Positions 1 through 8,596 of a stretch of 41,088 nt of DNA are shown here, piece by piece. Each line of letters starts with the position of its first letter. The first letter of the stretch is position 1. A model generated the notes under the pieces. That model was not told the origin of the DNA. It saw only the letters and a program-made list of their open reading frames with translations, and did not search any database. This DNA is from Xaviernesmea oryzae. Its GTDB lineage: Bacteria; Pseudomonadota; Alphaproteobacteria; Rhizobiales; Rhizobiaceae. Location: the NCBI RefSeq assembly GCF_900109605.1, contig NZ_FOAM01000028.1, positions 1 to 41,088 of the forward strand, written 5' to 3'. The translations under genes were made by a program, and so were the position numbers.

Positions 1-257
1 AGTTCGTCCAAAGTCGTTTCGCCATGGGCCGACATCCGCTCGCGGACCCAGTCACCATGGGCCATAAGCTTCCCACCACCAGGCGGGTGGCCCTGCTTGG
101 CCGCGGCCAGAGAACCGGATGACCGATGCAGCATCATCATATTGTTGACGAACCGAGGCGAAACCCGGAAATGCCGAGCGGCTTCACGGTTGCTATGCCC
201 TTCATTCACAAACGCAACGACACGCTCACGCAACTCGATCGGATGCGGCTTGCCCAT
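1..257 (-). CDS. IS630-type transposase, N-terminal part (runs off window)
   Basis: Reading the minus strand from the ATG at 255-257 gives an open frame to the window edge with no stop. It begins MGKPHPIELRERVVAF and continues with a helix-turn-helix stretch (EGHSNREAARHFRVSPRFVN). This is the typical N-terminus of an IS630/Tc1-mariner family transposase of the rhizobial type, which cuts and pastes DNA at TA dinucleotides using a DDE domain. Only about 85 residues are present, so the catalytic domain lies outside the window. A good ribosome site (AAGGAG) sits 7 bases before the ATG. Whether the gene is intact cannot be judged from here. The family call is firm; activity is unknown. Confidence 0.8.
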   Translation of the reverse strand, partial: MGKPHPIELRERVVAFVNEGHSNREAARHFRVSPRFVNNMMMLHRSSGSLAAAKQGHPPGGGKLMAHGDWVRERMSAHGETTLDE

Positions 258-340
258 GGTGCATCTCCTTCCATGGGCAAAGTGAATCACAGAGCAAGAC
301 AAACTGGAACCATGAATCAGGTTTACAGCGACACGCTTTA
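1..340 (-). mobile_element. IS630-type insertion sequence, one end
   Basis: The transposase N-terminus plus about 80 bases of leader reach a junction near 338-340, where the sequence changes to a short-chain dehydrogenase gene. A TA dinucleotide at 339-340 fits the known TA target preference of the IS630 family. The outer end on the minus strand reads AAGCGTGTCGCTG. The other end of the element is outside the window, so the inverted repeat and target duplication cannot be checked here. It differs in sequence from the IS630-type element at the right end of the window. Confidence 0.7.
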
Positions 341-443
341 GCAAAACCACGAAGGCGCCGGCCTTGACGGCAGCCCTTGCCGTGGCCTCGCCAATACCGG
401 ACGAGGAGCCCGTTATGAGAACGACGGCGTCTTCGAGTCTCAT
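341..443 (-). pseudogene. Short-chain dehydrogenase, 5' fragment cut by the IS
   Basis: From the ATG at 441-443 the minus strand encodes MRLEDAVVLITGSSSGIGEA and then about 15 further residues before the frame runs into the IS end. The TGSSSGIG motif is the NAD(P)-binding glycine motif of classical short-chain dehydrogenases (SDR). About 34 residues of an expected 230-250 remain, so the gene is non-functional here. A ribosome site (AAAGGAC) precedes the ATG. It was divergent from the AraC-type regulator at 619, an arrangement common for an SDR and its regulator; the intervening 175 bases should hold both promoters. The rest of the gene may lie beyond the IS. Confidence 0.75.
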
Positions 444-618
444 GATCTGTCCTTTTGAATCATGCCTGTTCAGCCTCAGCTAAACTTGCGTATTGGCCGG
501 CTATTGGTCGCCACTCAATAAACTGCCGCTAGAAACTAGGCGCACTCAAAGCTGGCGATTATTTGCCTATTCCTGCTCCATGCATTGCCCGCTCGGGTTC
601 GATGTGTGACGAACAGGC

Positions 619-1521
619 ATGAACGACACTTTGCGAACATTGACGACATTCGTGGCACAGCGAACGCAATCCGTGCTGACGCGGGCCGAAATGCCGCGAG
701 TGGAGATCTATCGTGTCACGCAACCGACAAAGCTATTGCCGGAGATTTACCAGCCTTTTGTCAGCCTCATTTTGCAAGGCAGCAAGCGGCTGATGATTGG
801 CACGCAGGTTCTTGACTATGCTGCCGGAAACACATTCGTTGCCTCCGTGGCTCTGCCGGCGATTGGCGAGGTCATCGAAGCGAGCGTCGCCGTGCCTTAT
901 CTTGCCGTATTGCTCCGGTTCGATCTGACAGTGATTGCCGATCTGCTGCGAGATGTGCCTGGCTCGATGGACGTTCCCCATCAGCAGAGCTTCCGTGTCG
1001 ACCCAGCAAGCGATGATCTCGTCGATGCTTGGCTGCGCATGATGCGCCTCATGGACCGACCTGACGATATTGCGGTGATGGCACCCTTACTTGAACGGGA
1101 GATCCTGTTCCGTCTTCTGCAAGGCCCGCAGGGCGTGGTGCTCCGTCAGGCAGCCACTGCCGAAGGGCGGTTCTCGCAGATCAGGGCAACTTTGTCCTGG
1201 GTCAGGACCAACTACGCAAGGCCCTTCCAGGTCGAGGATCTCGCCGACATGGCCAACATGAGCCCGTCGGCATTTCACCGCCGCTTCAAAGCGAGCACGG
1301 GTCTGTCTCCATTACAATATCAAAAGCACCTCAGACTGTACGAGGCGCGCAGGATACTCTTTGCTCAGCCTGGCGATGTTGCTGCCGTGGCCTTCGCCGT
1401 CGGGTATGAAAGCCTATCGCAATTTACCCGCGAATATGCCCGTCTATTCGGCGCACCGCCCGCCAGCGACATCAGAGATCTGCGCGCGCCTGGTTCCCGC
1501 AACATCACCGGCGCTGCCTGA
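619..1521 (+). CDS. AraC family transcriptional regulator
   Basis: A 300-residue protein with the layout of the AraC group that carries an N-terminal AraC_N (PF06719-type) domain at about residues 20-165 and two C-terminal helix-turn-helix motifs at about 195-290. The DNA-binding end is clear: ARPFQVEDLADMANMSPSAF, then HRRFKASTGLSPLQYQKHLR, and a second helix pair ending in a GYESLSQFTREYARLFG-type motif diagnostic of the family. Such proteins usually activate an adjacent gene for an oxidoreductase or efflux function in response to a small molecule. The adjacent target would have been the SDR at 443, now destroyed by the IS, so this regulator may have lost its main partner. The start at 619 is the first in-frame ATG before the conserved domain; its ribosome site is weak. 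Confidence 0.88.
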   Translation: MNDTLRTLTTFVAQRTQSVLTRAEMPRVEIYRVTQPTKLLPEIYQPFVSLILQGSKRLMIGTQVLDYAAGNTFVASVALPAIGEVIEASVAVPYLAVLLRFDLTVIADLLRDVPGSMDVPHQQSFRVDPASDDLVDAWLRMMRLMDRPDDIAVMAPLLEREILFRLLQGPQGVVLRQAATAEGRFSQIRATLSWVRTNYARPFQVEDLADMANMSPSAFHRRFKASTGLSPLQYQKHLRLYEARRILFAQPGDVAAVAFAVGYESLSQFTREYARLFGAPPASDIRDLRAPGSRNITGAA

Positions 1522-2160
1522 TACGGTCCATCGGCGGAATGGACGGTAAACCGGCATGAACCGCCCGTCTTTCTCACATAGCCCCGACGGTTTGGTCTGC
1601 CCTGCTTCGCTGTCTCTTTTGGGACCCAGATTTGACTGCAACTACAGAACTTGAAGGCGCCTGGCGGAAAAGAGCCAAGAGAACTGGACAGGTTGGCAAT
1701 TCGGACCGCCAGAGCTCGCCGCAACAGAAGCAGCATTGCTGGATCACAGCCAGCATGCCGATAAAATTCCGCCACTCTTGACCAAATCGAGCGCACCCAC
1801 AGGTGGTGTACCTAAACTCTGGCCGTCCGACACATATTGACAACGCTCAGCCATGTCGCCGAGTTAAAAAAAGTAAAATGCTTTGACGCCGGCATAACCG
1901 GCGATCGTGGAGATGGAGGACTCCTGTGGCATCGTTGCTTGAAAGATGAAGAGCGCGCCAGCCAAAGCGGACTGGCCACCGCTCACAATCATTGCCCACT
2001 GACCGCCGCTCGTATTCCGCCGTCCGAGATCCTTTTCGCAGTTTTAAGAGACCCGAAAAGAGAAATTCCTTCCGATCACATAAGTCTCTCGCCACTAAAG
2101 CGGCCGAAGCGGAAAAACAGGCCCGCTCCAGCCGCCGGGACCGGCACCACAAGCAGGTCG
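1522..2160. other. Gene-poor interval, 639 bases
   Basis: No reading frame here on either strand resembles a protein I recognise. The open frames present are short and of unlikely composition, rich in Arg, Cys and Ser. A small dyad, CGCCGG-cataa-CCGGCG, lies near 1886-1905; it has no T-run and is not a convincing terminator. The interval separates the AraC gene from the 3' end of the aldo/keto reductase and may hold decayed sequence, but nothing can be named. Confidence 0.4.
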
Positions 2161-3144
2161 TCAAGAAAAGCCGGCGACCGAATGGGGACGATAGTTGGCC
2201 TCAAGGGCTTGTATTTCTTCCGCAGTGAGCTTGATGGTCAGTGCAGCGACAGCGCCGTCCAGGTGCTGCAATTTCGTGGCGCCGACGATAGGCGCGGTGA
2301 CTTCGGATTTCGACAGAAGCCATGCGAGAGCGATCTGCGCTCTGGGCACCTCCCTGTCCTTCGCAATCGTCGCGACTGCCTCCACCACGCGCCTGTCAGC
2401 ATCCTCCGTCCCCTGCGCGTAGAGACCTTTGCCGAACTCGTCGCTTTGGGAGCGTGCGCTTTGCTCGCTCCACTCGCGCGTCAGACGACCACGCGCGAGG
2501 GGGCTCCAGGGAATGACGCCAATGCCTTCGGCCTTGCACAGCGGAAGCATCTCTCTTTCCTCCTCCCGATAAAGAAGGTTCAGGTGGTTCTGCATGGAGA
2601 CAAACCGTGTCCAGCCATTTGCCTCGGCGACAGCGAGCATTTTGTGAAACTGCCACGCATACATCGACGACGCGCCGATATAGCGGGCCTTGCCTGCCTT
2701 GACGACGTCATGCAACGCCTCCAGCGTTTCCTCGATCGGGGTATGGGGATCGTAGCGGTGGATCTGGTAGAGGTCGACATAGTCGGTCCCTAGCCGCTTC
2801 AGACTGGCATCGATCTCCGAGAGAATGGCTTTTCGCGACAGGCCGGCGCCATTTGGTCCGGGCCTCATCCGGCCATGGACCTTCGTGGCGATGACGACGT
2901 CGTCTCTCGTTGAATAGTCCTTGATCGCACGACCGAGAATTCCCTCGCTCGTGCCATCGGAATAGACATTGGCTGTATCGAAGAAGGTGATCCCCAGTTC
3001 GATCGCCTTGCGGATGAATGGGCGACTGTCTTCTTCCCGAAGCGTCCACGGGTGATTTCCGCGATCAGGCTCGCCGTAGCTCATGCATCCCAGGCAGAGG
3101 CGGGAAACCTCAAGACCTGTGTTTCCAAGCCGTGTGTAATCCAT
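2161..3144 (-). CDS. Aldo/keto reductase
   Basis: A 327-residue NAD(P)H-dependent oxidoreductase with the (beta/alpha)8 aldo/keto reductase fold. The family tetrad is visible: Asp56 and Tyr61 in FFDTANVYSDG, Lys88 in IATKVHG and His129 in YQIHRYD. Conserved NADP-site segments follow (VIPWSPLARGRL; PIVGATKLQHLD near the C-terminus). The start at 3144 (MDYTRLGNTGLEVS) is chosen because it is the classic family N-terminus and has a GGAG ribosome site 6 bases upstream; longer upstream in-frame starts add residues of unlikely composition. It resembles the general-stress, YajO-like group. Substrate unknown. It stands alone, pointing away from the deacylase operon. Confidence 0.92.
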   Translation of the reverse strand: MDYTRLGNTGLEVSRLCLGCMSYGEPDRGNHPWTLREEDSRPFIRKAIELGITFFDTANVYSDGTSEGILGRAIKDYSTRDDVVIATKVHGRMRPGPNGAGLSRKAILSEIDASLKRLGTDYVDLYQIHRYDPHTPIEETLEALHDVVKAGKARYIGASSMYAWQFHKMLAVAEANGWTRFVSMQNHLNLLYREEEREMLPLCKAEGIGVIPWSPLARGRLTREWSEQSARSQSDEFGKGLYAQGTEDADRRVVEAVATIAKDREVPRAQIALAWLLSKSEVTAPIVGATKLQHLDGAVAALTIKLTAEEIQALEANYRPHSVAGFS

Positions 3145-3407
3145 GGTCGTCTCCGAGTTTTGCAGCGTGAATGATGAGAAACGTCCCAAGGGGGCGTGGG
3201 TTCGCAGGGTGCACTGTTCAAGTGCGAATGGCACCTTCCACGAGCAGGCCTGAACCGGCAATGCTGATCGCGTCAGACCCAGCGACGAAGACGTCTGTTC
3301 GCCAACCTTCGTCTATTCCTCCATCTCTGCCATTAAGCCGTGCGATGGAGCAGACATCTCCACCTTGCACACATACTTCGCTCACCTCAGCCTGTCGCGC
3401 ACATCGG

Positions 3408-4421
3408 TCATGCGGCGATCGGTTCAGCCACCTGGATCAGGCAATCGCCTGCCTGGCTGTCGCAATGCAGGCGGTGGGAGATGACGATGCCGGGTTCGGC
3501 GAAGTGCAGTGGTTCCTCCGGCTGTTCCAGCCGTTCGAGATCGTGATACCAGCCGGCGAGATCACCGGCTGAGACCATGGCACCGAGCGCCACGGCGGGT
3601 TCGAACCAGCCGCGTCGTTGCGCATAGATGCCCTGGCTGTGGCGGGAGAGCGAGAGGAGCTGCAGCGGGCCGCTTGCCGGCGCGAAGTCCCGTGACAGGA
3701 TGGGCGTATCGACCATGCCAAGCGCGAGAAGGAGCCGGTCGATGGCGGCGGCGGTGAAGCGCATGCTGGCCGGCGTGACCGTTCCGCCACCACCGAATTC
3801 GCCCGAAAGGCCAATGGCACCGGCGCGGCCTGCCGCGCCCATGGAGGTAGGGGCCGCCGGGCCGTTGTCGGCAATGAAGGCATGCGCCCCGCCCATGACA
3901 CGCAGAAGCTCGACCGCTCTTTCAAAGCGGGCCGGATCGGCCTGCCGCTCGATCAGCGTGCAGGGAAGATGCGCCATGGAGGTGCCGCCGGCGTGAAGAT
4001 CGAGCACGACGTCATGATGGGGAAACAGGTGCGTTTCCAGAAAATGGGCGAGCCGCGCGGTGGGCGTGCCCAAGGGTTCGCCAGGAAAGGCGCGGTTGAG
4101 ATTGCCGCCATCGAATGGCGAACACCGTTTCGCGGCCATCACGGCCGGCAAGTTGGCGGCCGGCAGGATCGTGATCGCGCCGCGCATCCTCGCTGGATCG
4201 AGCAGGCGCATCAGCCGCGCGAGCTGAAGCTCGCCCTCATATTCGTCCCCGTGATTGCCGGCCATCAGAAGGAGGCTCGGGCCTTGGCCGTTCTTCACGC
4301 GAAGGATCGGGATGCGGATCTGGTAATAAGGCGACCGGTCGATCGAGAAGGGAATCGCAAGATCGCCGGCCTGACGGCCGTCCCGCGACAGATCGATCGG
4401 ATTGACGAGGCCACTGTGCAT
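3408..4421 (-). CDS. M14-type deacylase (aspartoacylase/succinylglutamate desuccinylase family)
   Basis: A 337-residue zinc hydrolase. Zinc ligands of the family are visible: His57 and Glu60 in GNHGDE, and His143 in LDLHAGG. A GGNLNRAFPG segment at 106-115 and Glu208 in LSGEFGGGG match the substrate-binding and catalytic positions of aspartoacylase-like enzymes. These remove an acyl group from the nitrogen of an amino acid; DoeB, which deacetylates N-acetyl-diaminobutyrate, is a characterised relative. It is the last gene of the importer operon, 18 bases after the PLP enzyme at 4440. The context suggests it removes an N-acyl group from the imported compound, making the free amine for the PLP enzyme. 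The fold is certain; the substrate is inference. Confidence 0.85.
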   Translation of the reverse strand: MHSGLVNPIDLSRDGRQAGDLAIPFSIDRSPYYQIRIPILRVKNGQGPSLLLMAGNHGDEYEGELQLARLMRLLDPARMRGAITILPAANLPAVMAAKRCSPFDGGNLNRAFPGEPLGTPTARLAHFLETHLFPHHDVVLDLHAGGTSMAHLPCTLIERQADPARFERAVELLRVMGGAHAFIADNGPAAPTSMGAAGRAGAIGLSGEFGGGGTVTPASMRFTAAAIDRLLLALGMVDTPILSRDFAPASGPLQLLSLSRHSQGIYAQRRGWFEPAVALGAMVSAGDLAGWYHDLERLEQPEEPLHFAEPGIVISHRLHCDSQAGDCLIQVAEPIAA

Positions 4422-4439
4422 TTTGTCTCCAGTCGGGGG

Positions 4440-5753
4440 TCAGCCGAAGCATGTCAGATAAGCCCCGGTCACCCGCTGATCGGGGTCGAGGCCGTAGAGG
4501 ATGGCGTGCCGGTCCAGGCAGGTGCAGGGATGGGAGATGCCGAAGACAATCACGTCGCCGACGCTGACGGTGCTTGCGGGATCGAGCCGCAAGAAAGCGT
4601 GCTGGTCGTTGAGGCGCAGCACCTCGCAGTCATGAAGGGTCGCAAGTCGCTCTCCTGCGCGATAGAGCGCCAGCGGGCGCGGCAGTCCCTGGTCATTGGC
4701 GACATCGCGCAGGCCCAGACCACAGATCGCCAGGTCGGGTTCAGGGCGCGAAAGCACCTCCGCCCAAACTCTCAGCGCCGGCTGGAAGGCCTCGGAGGCG
4801 GCCAGCGTCTCGCCGCCGATCACGAAGCCGCCGCGCGCGTCGACGCCGGCCATGCCGCGTTCATAGACACCATGATCGTGGAAGAAGACGGCGCCGCTGC
4901 GCAGGATCAGCCGGCAATGTGGGTCCGCTGCGACGGCAGCCCGGAGCCCAGCCATCACCCGGTCGAAGAAGACCGACCCGCCAGCCGTCAGGATCAGCGC
5001 GCGCGTCTTGCCAAGGCGCGTACGCAGCAAGGCCAGGAAATCGCCGGTGACCTGCATCAGGGCATCAATGCGCTGCGCCGTTTCCAAGACATCGGCTGTT
5101 GCCGCAGCGCCTTCATAAGCCGCAACACCTGTCAGCCGAAAGCGCGTTGTCTCGGATGCCAGGATGCGTTCGAGAATGCGCAAGCCCGCCTCGATCGTCC
5201 GCGCTCCGGCGCGGCCGGCGCCGAATTCGATCAGCAGGCCGAGCGGCGGCAGGTCGTCGCGCTCGGCCCAGGCTGTGCGCAGCGCCTCGACGGCCTCAGG
5301 CGAGTCGACGAAGATGTGGAGGTCCGCATCGGGAAAGCCCGCAAGCAGCGCTGCCAGCCGTCGCGCGGCTGCCACCCCGCCGATCTCATTGGCGAGGATC
5401 AGACGCCTCTGGCCCGCGCGCAGGAGCACGCCGGCCTGGCGGATATCGGCTACCGTTGTTCCCCAGGCGCCCGCCTTCACGAGCGCGTCGGCGAGCGCCG
5501 GCACCATCGGCGTCTTGGCATGCGGAGCAATGTCGACGTTCTTGTCCCGCACATAGGCCATCATGGTCTCGACGTTGCCGGCAAACGCCGCTTCGTCGAG
5601 CGAGAGAAGCGGCAGGGCCATGCGCCCGTCATAAGGCGCCCAGTTCTGCGCGCCGATTGCACCTGCTGGCAGCGGCGGATGGCCGGGTGGAAAGCCGCGG
5701 ATGCGGTCATCGATCATTGGATCGGTGAGGACATTAAGGGCGGCGTCAGACAT
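4440..5753 (-). CDS. PLP enzyme of the D-serine dehydratase / D-threonine aldolase family
   Basis: A 437-residue protein with an alanine-racemase-type (fold III) PLP barrel followed by a C-terminal D-serine-dehydratase-like domain. Lys80 in the motif APHAKT corresponds to the PLP-binding lysine. Near the C-terminus HPCTCLDRH (408-416) carries the His and Cys that bind zinc in eukaryotic-type D-serine dehydratase. Family reactions are ammonia elimination from D-serine-like hydroxy amino acids or retro-aldol cleavage; D-glucosaminate dehydratase of Pseudomonas has been reported as a relative. Its start overlaps the end of the amidohydrolase gene by 8 bases, so the two are co-translated. With a deacylase downstream, its substrate is probably the free amine of an imported N-acyl compound (inference). 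The exact reaction cannot be read from sequence. Confidence 0.85.
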   Translation of the reverse strand: MSDAALNVLTDPMIDDRIRGFPPGHPPLPAGAIGAQNWAPYDGRMALPLLSLDEAAFAGNVETMMAYVRDKNVDIAPHAKTPMVPALADALVKAGAWGTTVADIRQAGVLLRAGQRRLILANEIGGVAAARRLAALLAGFPDADLHIFVDSPEAVEALRTAWAERDDLPPLGLLIEFGAGRAGARTIEAGLRILERILASETTRFRLTGVAAYEGAAATADVLETAQRIDALMQVTGDFLALLRTRLGKTRALILTAGGSVFFDRVMAGLRAAVAADPHCRLILRSGAVFFHDHGVYERGMAGVDARGGFVIGGETLAASEAFQPALRVWAEVLSRPEPDLAICGLGLRDVANDQGLPRPLALYRAGERLATLHDCEVLRLNDQHAFLRLDPASTVSVGDVIVFGISHPCTCLDRHAILYGLDPDQRVTGAYLTCFG

Positions 5754-6699
5754 GGTCTTCCCCTGCGGCGGCGGCGTGATCGCTCAGCCCCAGCCGGTAT
5801 GTGTCGTTTGCGGTGGTGAAGAACAGCGACCGCTGCTCATCGAGGGAGAGCGGTTCGGCCGCCCGGCGGAAGACGTCGTAGAGCGCGTCGAAGCCGGCAT
5901 GGAGACCGGCAACCGGAAAGTCGCTGGCGAACATGCAGCGTTCGGCGCCGAAGCACCGCAGGCAATGGGCGATCACGGGCTCCAGGCTGTCGAAGCTCCA
6001 GCCATGGTCATAGGCCACGAGGTCGGAGATCTTCAGCCGAACGTTGGGCTCGGCGCCGAGCGCTTGGAGCCCATTGCGCCAAAGCGCCATGCCATCCTGC
6101 GTCCGATCCGCCGGACTTCCGGCATGGTTGATCACGAAGAGGGTTTCGGGGAAGGCGCGCACCAGATCGCGGGCCTCATCCATCTGCCAGGGGTAGAGCA
6201 TGAGGTCGAAGACCAGACCCAGCTTCGTCAGATGGGAGAGACCTGCTCGCCAACGGGCATCCGCCATTCGCCAAGGCCGCGGCGCAAAGCTTTTGGCCGG
6301 TTCAGGGTGCCAGCTGACGATGTCGCGAATGCCGACGATGCGCGGATTGGCTGCTTCGATGGCGAGTTTCTCTTCGGCATCGGGATCGTCGAGCGGCACC
6401 CGGGCAATCGCGCGTCGAGCAATACCGCCTGCGAGATCCAGCGTCTCCAGCCAGGCACTTTCCTCGTGCGGATGGGCATCCGACCATCCGGCCTCGACAT
6501 GAACGGTGGCGACGATGTTCTGGCGCGCGGCATCGGCGGCATAGTTCGCCACGCCATAGGAGCGCAGCAGAGCGGACATGTTGCCGAAGACCATCTCATC
6601 CTGGTGCGCGCGCGCCCGCTCAAGCCAGGGATGGCGCTTCAGCGAGATGTCCCACAGATGATGATGCGGATCGACGACCGGACCGGCATAGCGCGTCAT
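5746..6699 (-). CDS. Amidohydrolase of the L-fuconolactonase-like group (COG3618)
   Basis: A 317-residue TIM-barrel metal hydrolase (amidohydrolase_2 type). It starts MTRYAGPVVDPHHHLWD, where DPHHHLWD is the metal-binding motif on strand 1, and near the C-terminus carries MFASDFPVAG, whose Asp is the catalytic base of the family. Relatives open sugar lactones such as fuconolactone or act on related cyclic substrates. The start at 6699 is set by the motif position and by a 4-base ATGA overlap with the upstream permease; in the same frame the sequence upstream is only the shadow of that permease. In the operon it sits between the importer and the PLP enzyme, which suggests it opens a lactone ring of the imported compound before deacylation and deamination. 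Confidence 0.85.
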   Translation of the reverse strand: MTRYAGPVVDPHHHLWDISLKRHPWLERARAHQDEMVFGNMSALLRSYGVANYAADAARQNIVATVHVEAGWSDAHPHEESAWLETLDLAGGIARRAIARVPLDDPDAEEKLAIEAANPRIVGIRDIVSWHPEPAKSFAPRPWRMADARWRAGLSHLTKLGLVFDLMLYPWQMDEARDLVRAFPETLFVINHAGSPADRTQDGMALWRNGLQALGAEPNVRLKISDLVAYDHGWSFDSLEPVIAHCLRCFGAERCMFASDFPVAGLHAGFDALYDVFRRAAEPLSLDEQRSLFFTTANDTYRLGLSDHAAAAGEDHV

Positions 6700-7637
6700 C
6701 GGCGCGCCTCTCTGCCGGAGATCATGAGAAGCGCGAGGATCAGCGAGCCGAACATGATCGACCGCCAGCCGGGCGAGGCATTGACGACGGTGATCAGCGC
6801 CGTGGTCGTGACCAAGAGGATGGCGCCGGGAATGGTGCCCGCATAGGTGCCACGGCCGCCGAGAATGGAAGTGCCGCCGAGAACGACCGCTGCAATCGAG
6901 GTGAGGAGATAGGGATCGCCGATGCCGACATAGCCTTGACGGTTCATGCCCAGGAGCAGCAGACCGGCAAGACCGGCAAAGAAGCCGGATAGCGCATAGA
7001 GGATCAGCGTGTTGCGGGTCGTGCTGACGCCCGAGAGACGGGCGGCCAGCGGATTGGCGCCAAGCGCCAGGAAGCGGGCGCCGATCGGCATGCGGTGAAT
7101 GAGCAGAAGCATGCAGGCGGACACGAGGATCCAGAGCACCACGCCGGCCGGAACGCCCAGCGGACGCGACTGGCCGAGCAGCAGCACGGCCGGGTTCTGC
7201 ACCGTGACGGCGCTGCCGCCGGCCACCAGCACGAGCATGCCCTGCAGGAAGGTGGCCATGGCCAGCGTCATGATGATCGGCGGCACCTGCAGAAAGGTCG
7301 CCCCTGCCCCGTTGAGCAAGCCGATGCCGACGGCAATCGCCAGGACGAGCGCGACCCCGACAAGCCCGGTCGGATCCCAGGCCGGCGAGAGAAGCGGCAA
7401 GAGGATCGCCGTGACGGTGATGACGGCGCCGACCGACAGATCGATCCCGCCCATCAGCACGACAAGCGTCTGCCCGGCGGCGGCGATGCCGATGACGGCC
7501 GCAAGCTCCAACAGATAGCGCAGATGGCCATAGGCGCCGAAGCCGCGCAGCGACAGGCCGGCAATGAGCCAGACCAGCGCCACGAGCAGGAAGGTCAGCA
7601 GCGGCGGATTGCGCAAGATGGCCTTGGCACGCATCAT
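6696..7637 (-). CDS. CUT2-type ABC transporter permease (second permease of system 1)
   Basis: A 313-residue inner-membrane protein with about nine hydrophobic segments and the RbsC/AraH family pattern (BPD_transp_2). Signature stretches are GGIDLSVGAVITVTAI near residue 63 and TSIAAVVLGGTSILGGRG near residue 245, the latter being the conserved loop before the last helices. It forms part of the membrane channel of the sugar-type importer encoded by 6696-11204. ATGA overlaps join it to both neighbours. The start could be either of two adjacent ATG codons (7637 or 7634); I chose the first because it overlaps the stop of the upstream permease. It differs clearly from the other permease (7634-8596), so the channel is probably a heterodimer. 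Confidence 0.92.
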   Translation of the reverse strand: MMRAKAILRNPPLLTFLLVALVWLIAGLSLRGFGAYGHLRYLLELAAVIGIAAAGQTLVVLMGGIDLSVGAVITVTAILLPLLSPAWDPTGLVGVALVLAIAVGIGLLNGAGATFLQVPPIIMTLAMATFLQGMLVLVAGGSAVTVQNPAVLLLGQSRPLGVPAGVVLWILVSACMLLLIHRMPIGARFLALGANPLAARLSGVSTTRNTLILYALSGFFAGLAGLLLLGMNRQGYVGIGDPYLLTSIAAVVLGGTSILGGRGTYAGTIPGAILLVTTTALITVVNASPGWRSIMFGSLILALLMISGREARR

Positions 7638-8596
7638 CGCGCAGCCCTCCACAGAGCGAGATGAGCCGGCACAGCCACGGCGCCGACGATGATGAGGCCT
7701 TGCGCGACATATTGCGCGACCGGCGGGAAACCCAGGAAGAACATGACGTTGATCATGACCGATAGAAGCAGGCTGCCGCAGACCGCGCCGCGCATCGTGC
7801 CCTTGCCGCCAAGAAAACCGACGCCGCCGAGAACGGCTGCCGCAATCGAATTCAGCGTGAAAGGCGCGCCGATGATCGGATCGCCCGAGCCTGTCTGCGC
7901 GGCGACAAAGAGACCGGCCAGCGCCGCAAGCACGCCGGACAGGGCAAAGGAGACGATCTTTACCCGCTCGATCGGCACGCCGGAGCGAAACGCGCCGACG
8001 GGATTGTCCCCGGCGGCATAGATGGCGAGGCCCAGCGGGGTGGCGAGAAAGATCTTCCAGAGCCCAAGGATGACGAGAAGAAGCAGGAAGGCCACTGGCG
8101 TGTGTCCCGCAAGGAGGGTGGAGAGCCAGCCCGGCACGAAGCCGCCCGGCCGCGGCAGGAGGATGAGCGCCACGCCGGTGATGATGAAGGAGCCGGCCAG
8201 CGTGACGATGATGGCCGGAAGACGCAGGAGCGCGACGATCGCACCGGTCACCGCGCCGATGCCAAGGCCGACGGCGACGACAGCCAAAATGCCGCCCGGC
8301 ACACCGAAGGCGCTGCCCATCGTCGTCGCCGCGATGACCGCGCCGAGACTGACCAGCGGCCCGATGGCGAGCGTGATGCCACCGTTCAACATCAAGAGCG
8401 CCTGCGCCATGGTCACCAGCGCCAGAGGAAACCAGTTCTGCGTGAATTTGGAGAAGCCGCCGATGGTCAGGATGCCAGGGAAAAGCACGGCATAGAGGAC
8501 GAGAAAGGCGGCAACGACGAGGTAGAGACCGACAAGGCCGCGATTGCGCCGCCGCTGGATGGCGCCGTAAAGTCCGGATGAGGATGCGCGGTTCAT
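7634..8596 (-). CDS. CUT2-type ABC transporter permease (first permease of system 1)
   Basis: A 320-residue inner-membrane protein of the BPD_transp_2 family. It has a short basic N-terminus (QRRRNRG) followed by hydrophobic helices, the family segment LNGGITLAIGPLVSLGAVIA, and NSIAAAVLGGVGFLGGKG in the conserved penultimate loop. The usual GGIDLSVG motif has become GGITLAIG, a modest departure seen in diverged family members. It pairs with the permease at 6696-7637 to form the channel through which the substrate passes. It overlaps the ATPase stop and the next permease start by 4 bases each, showing translational coupling. Confidence 0.92.
   Translation of the reverse strand: MNRASSSGLYGAIQRRRNRGLVGLYLVVAAFLVLYAVLFPGILTIGGFSKFTQNWFPLALVTMAQALLMLNGGITLAIGPLVSLGAVIAATTMGSAFGVPGGILAVVAVGLGIGAVTGAIVALLRLPAIIVTLAGSFIITGVALILLPRPGGFVPGWLSTLLAGHTPVAFLLLLVILGLWKIFLATPLGLAIYAAGDNPVGAFRSGVPIERVKIVSFALSGVLAALAGLFVAAQTGSGDPIIGAPFTLNSIAAAVLGGVGFLGGKGTMRGAVCGSLLLSVMINVMFFLGFPPVAQYVAQGLIIVGAVAVPAHLALWRAAR

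Noticed and set aside
1886-1905. Short dyad CGCCGG-cataa-CCGGCG as a regulatory site
   Set aside because: It is six-base arms only, with no gene positioned to use it and no second copy seen.
1837-2793. Plus-strand frame of 318 codons overlapping the aldo/keto reductase
   Set aside because: More than half is antisense to the reductase, and the remainder resembles nothing known.
3882-5819. Long plus-strand open frame (645 codons) opposite the deacylase and the PLP enzyme
   Set aside because: Antisense shadow of two genes with clear catalytic motifs; no domain resemblance.
5746-7710. Amidohydrolase as a 654-residue protein with a long N-terminal extension
   Set aside because: The first 330 or so codons are an out-of-frame reading of the permease gene, Arg/His rich. 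The metal motif, an ATG and the ATGA overlap place the true start at 6699.
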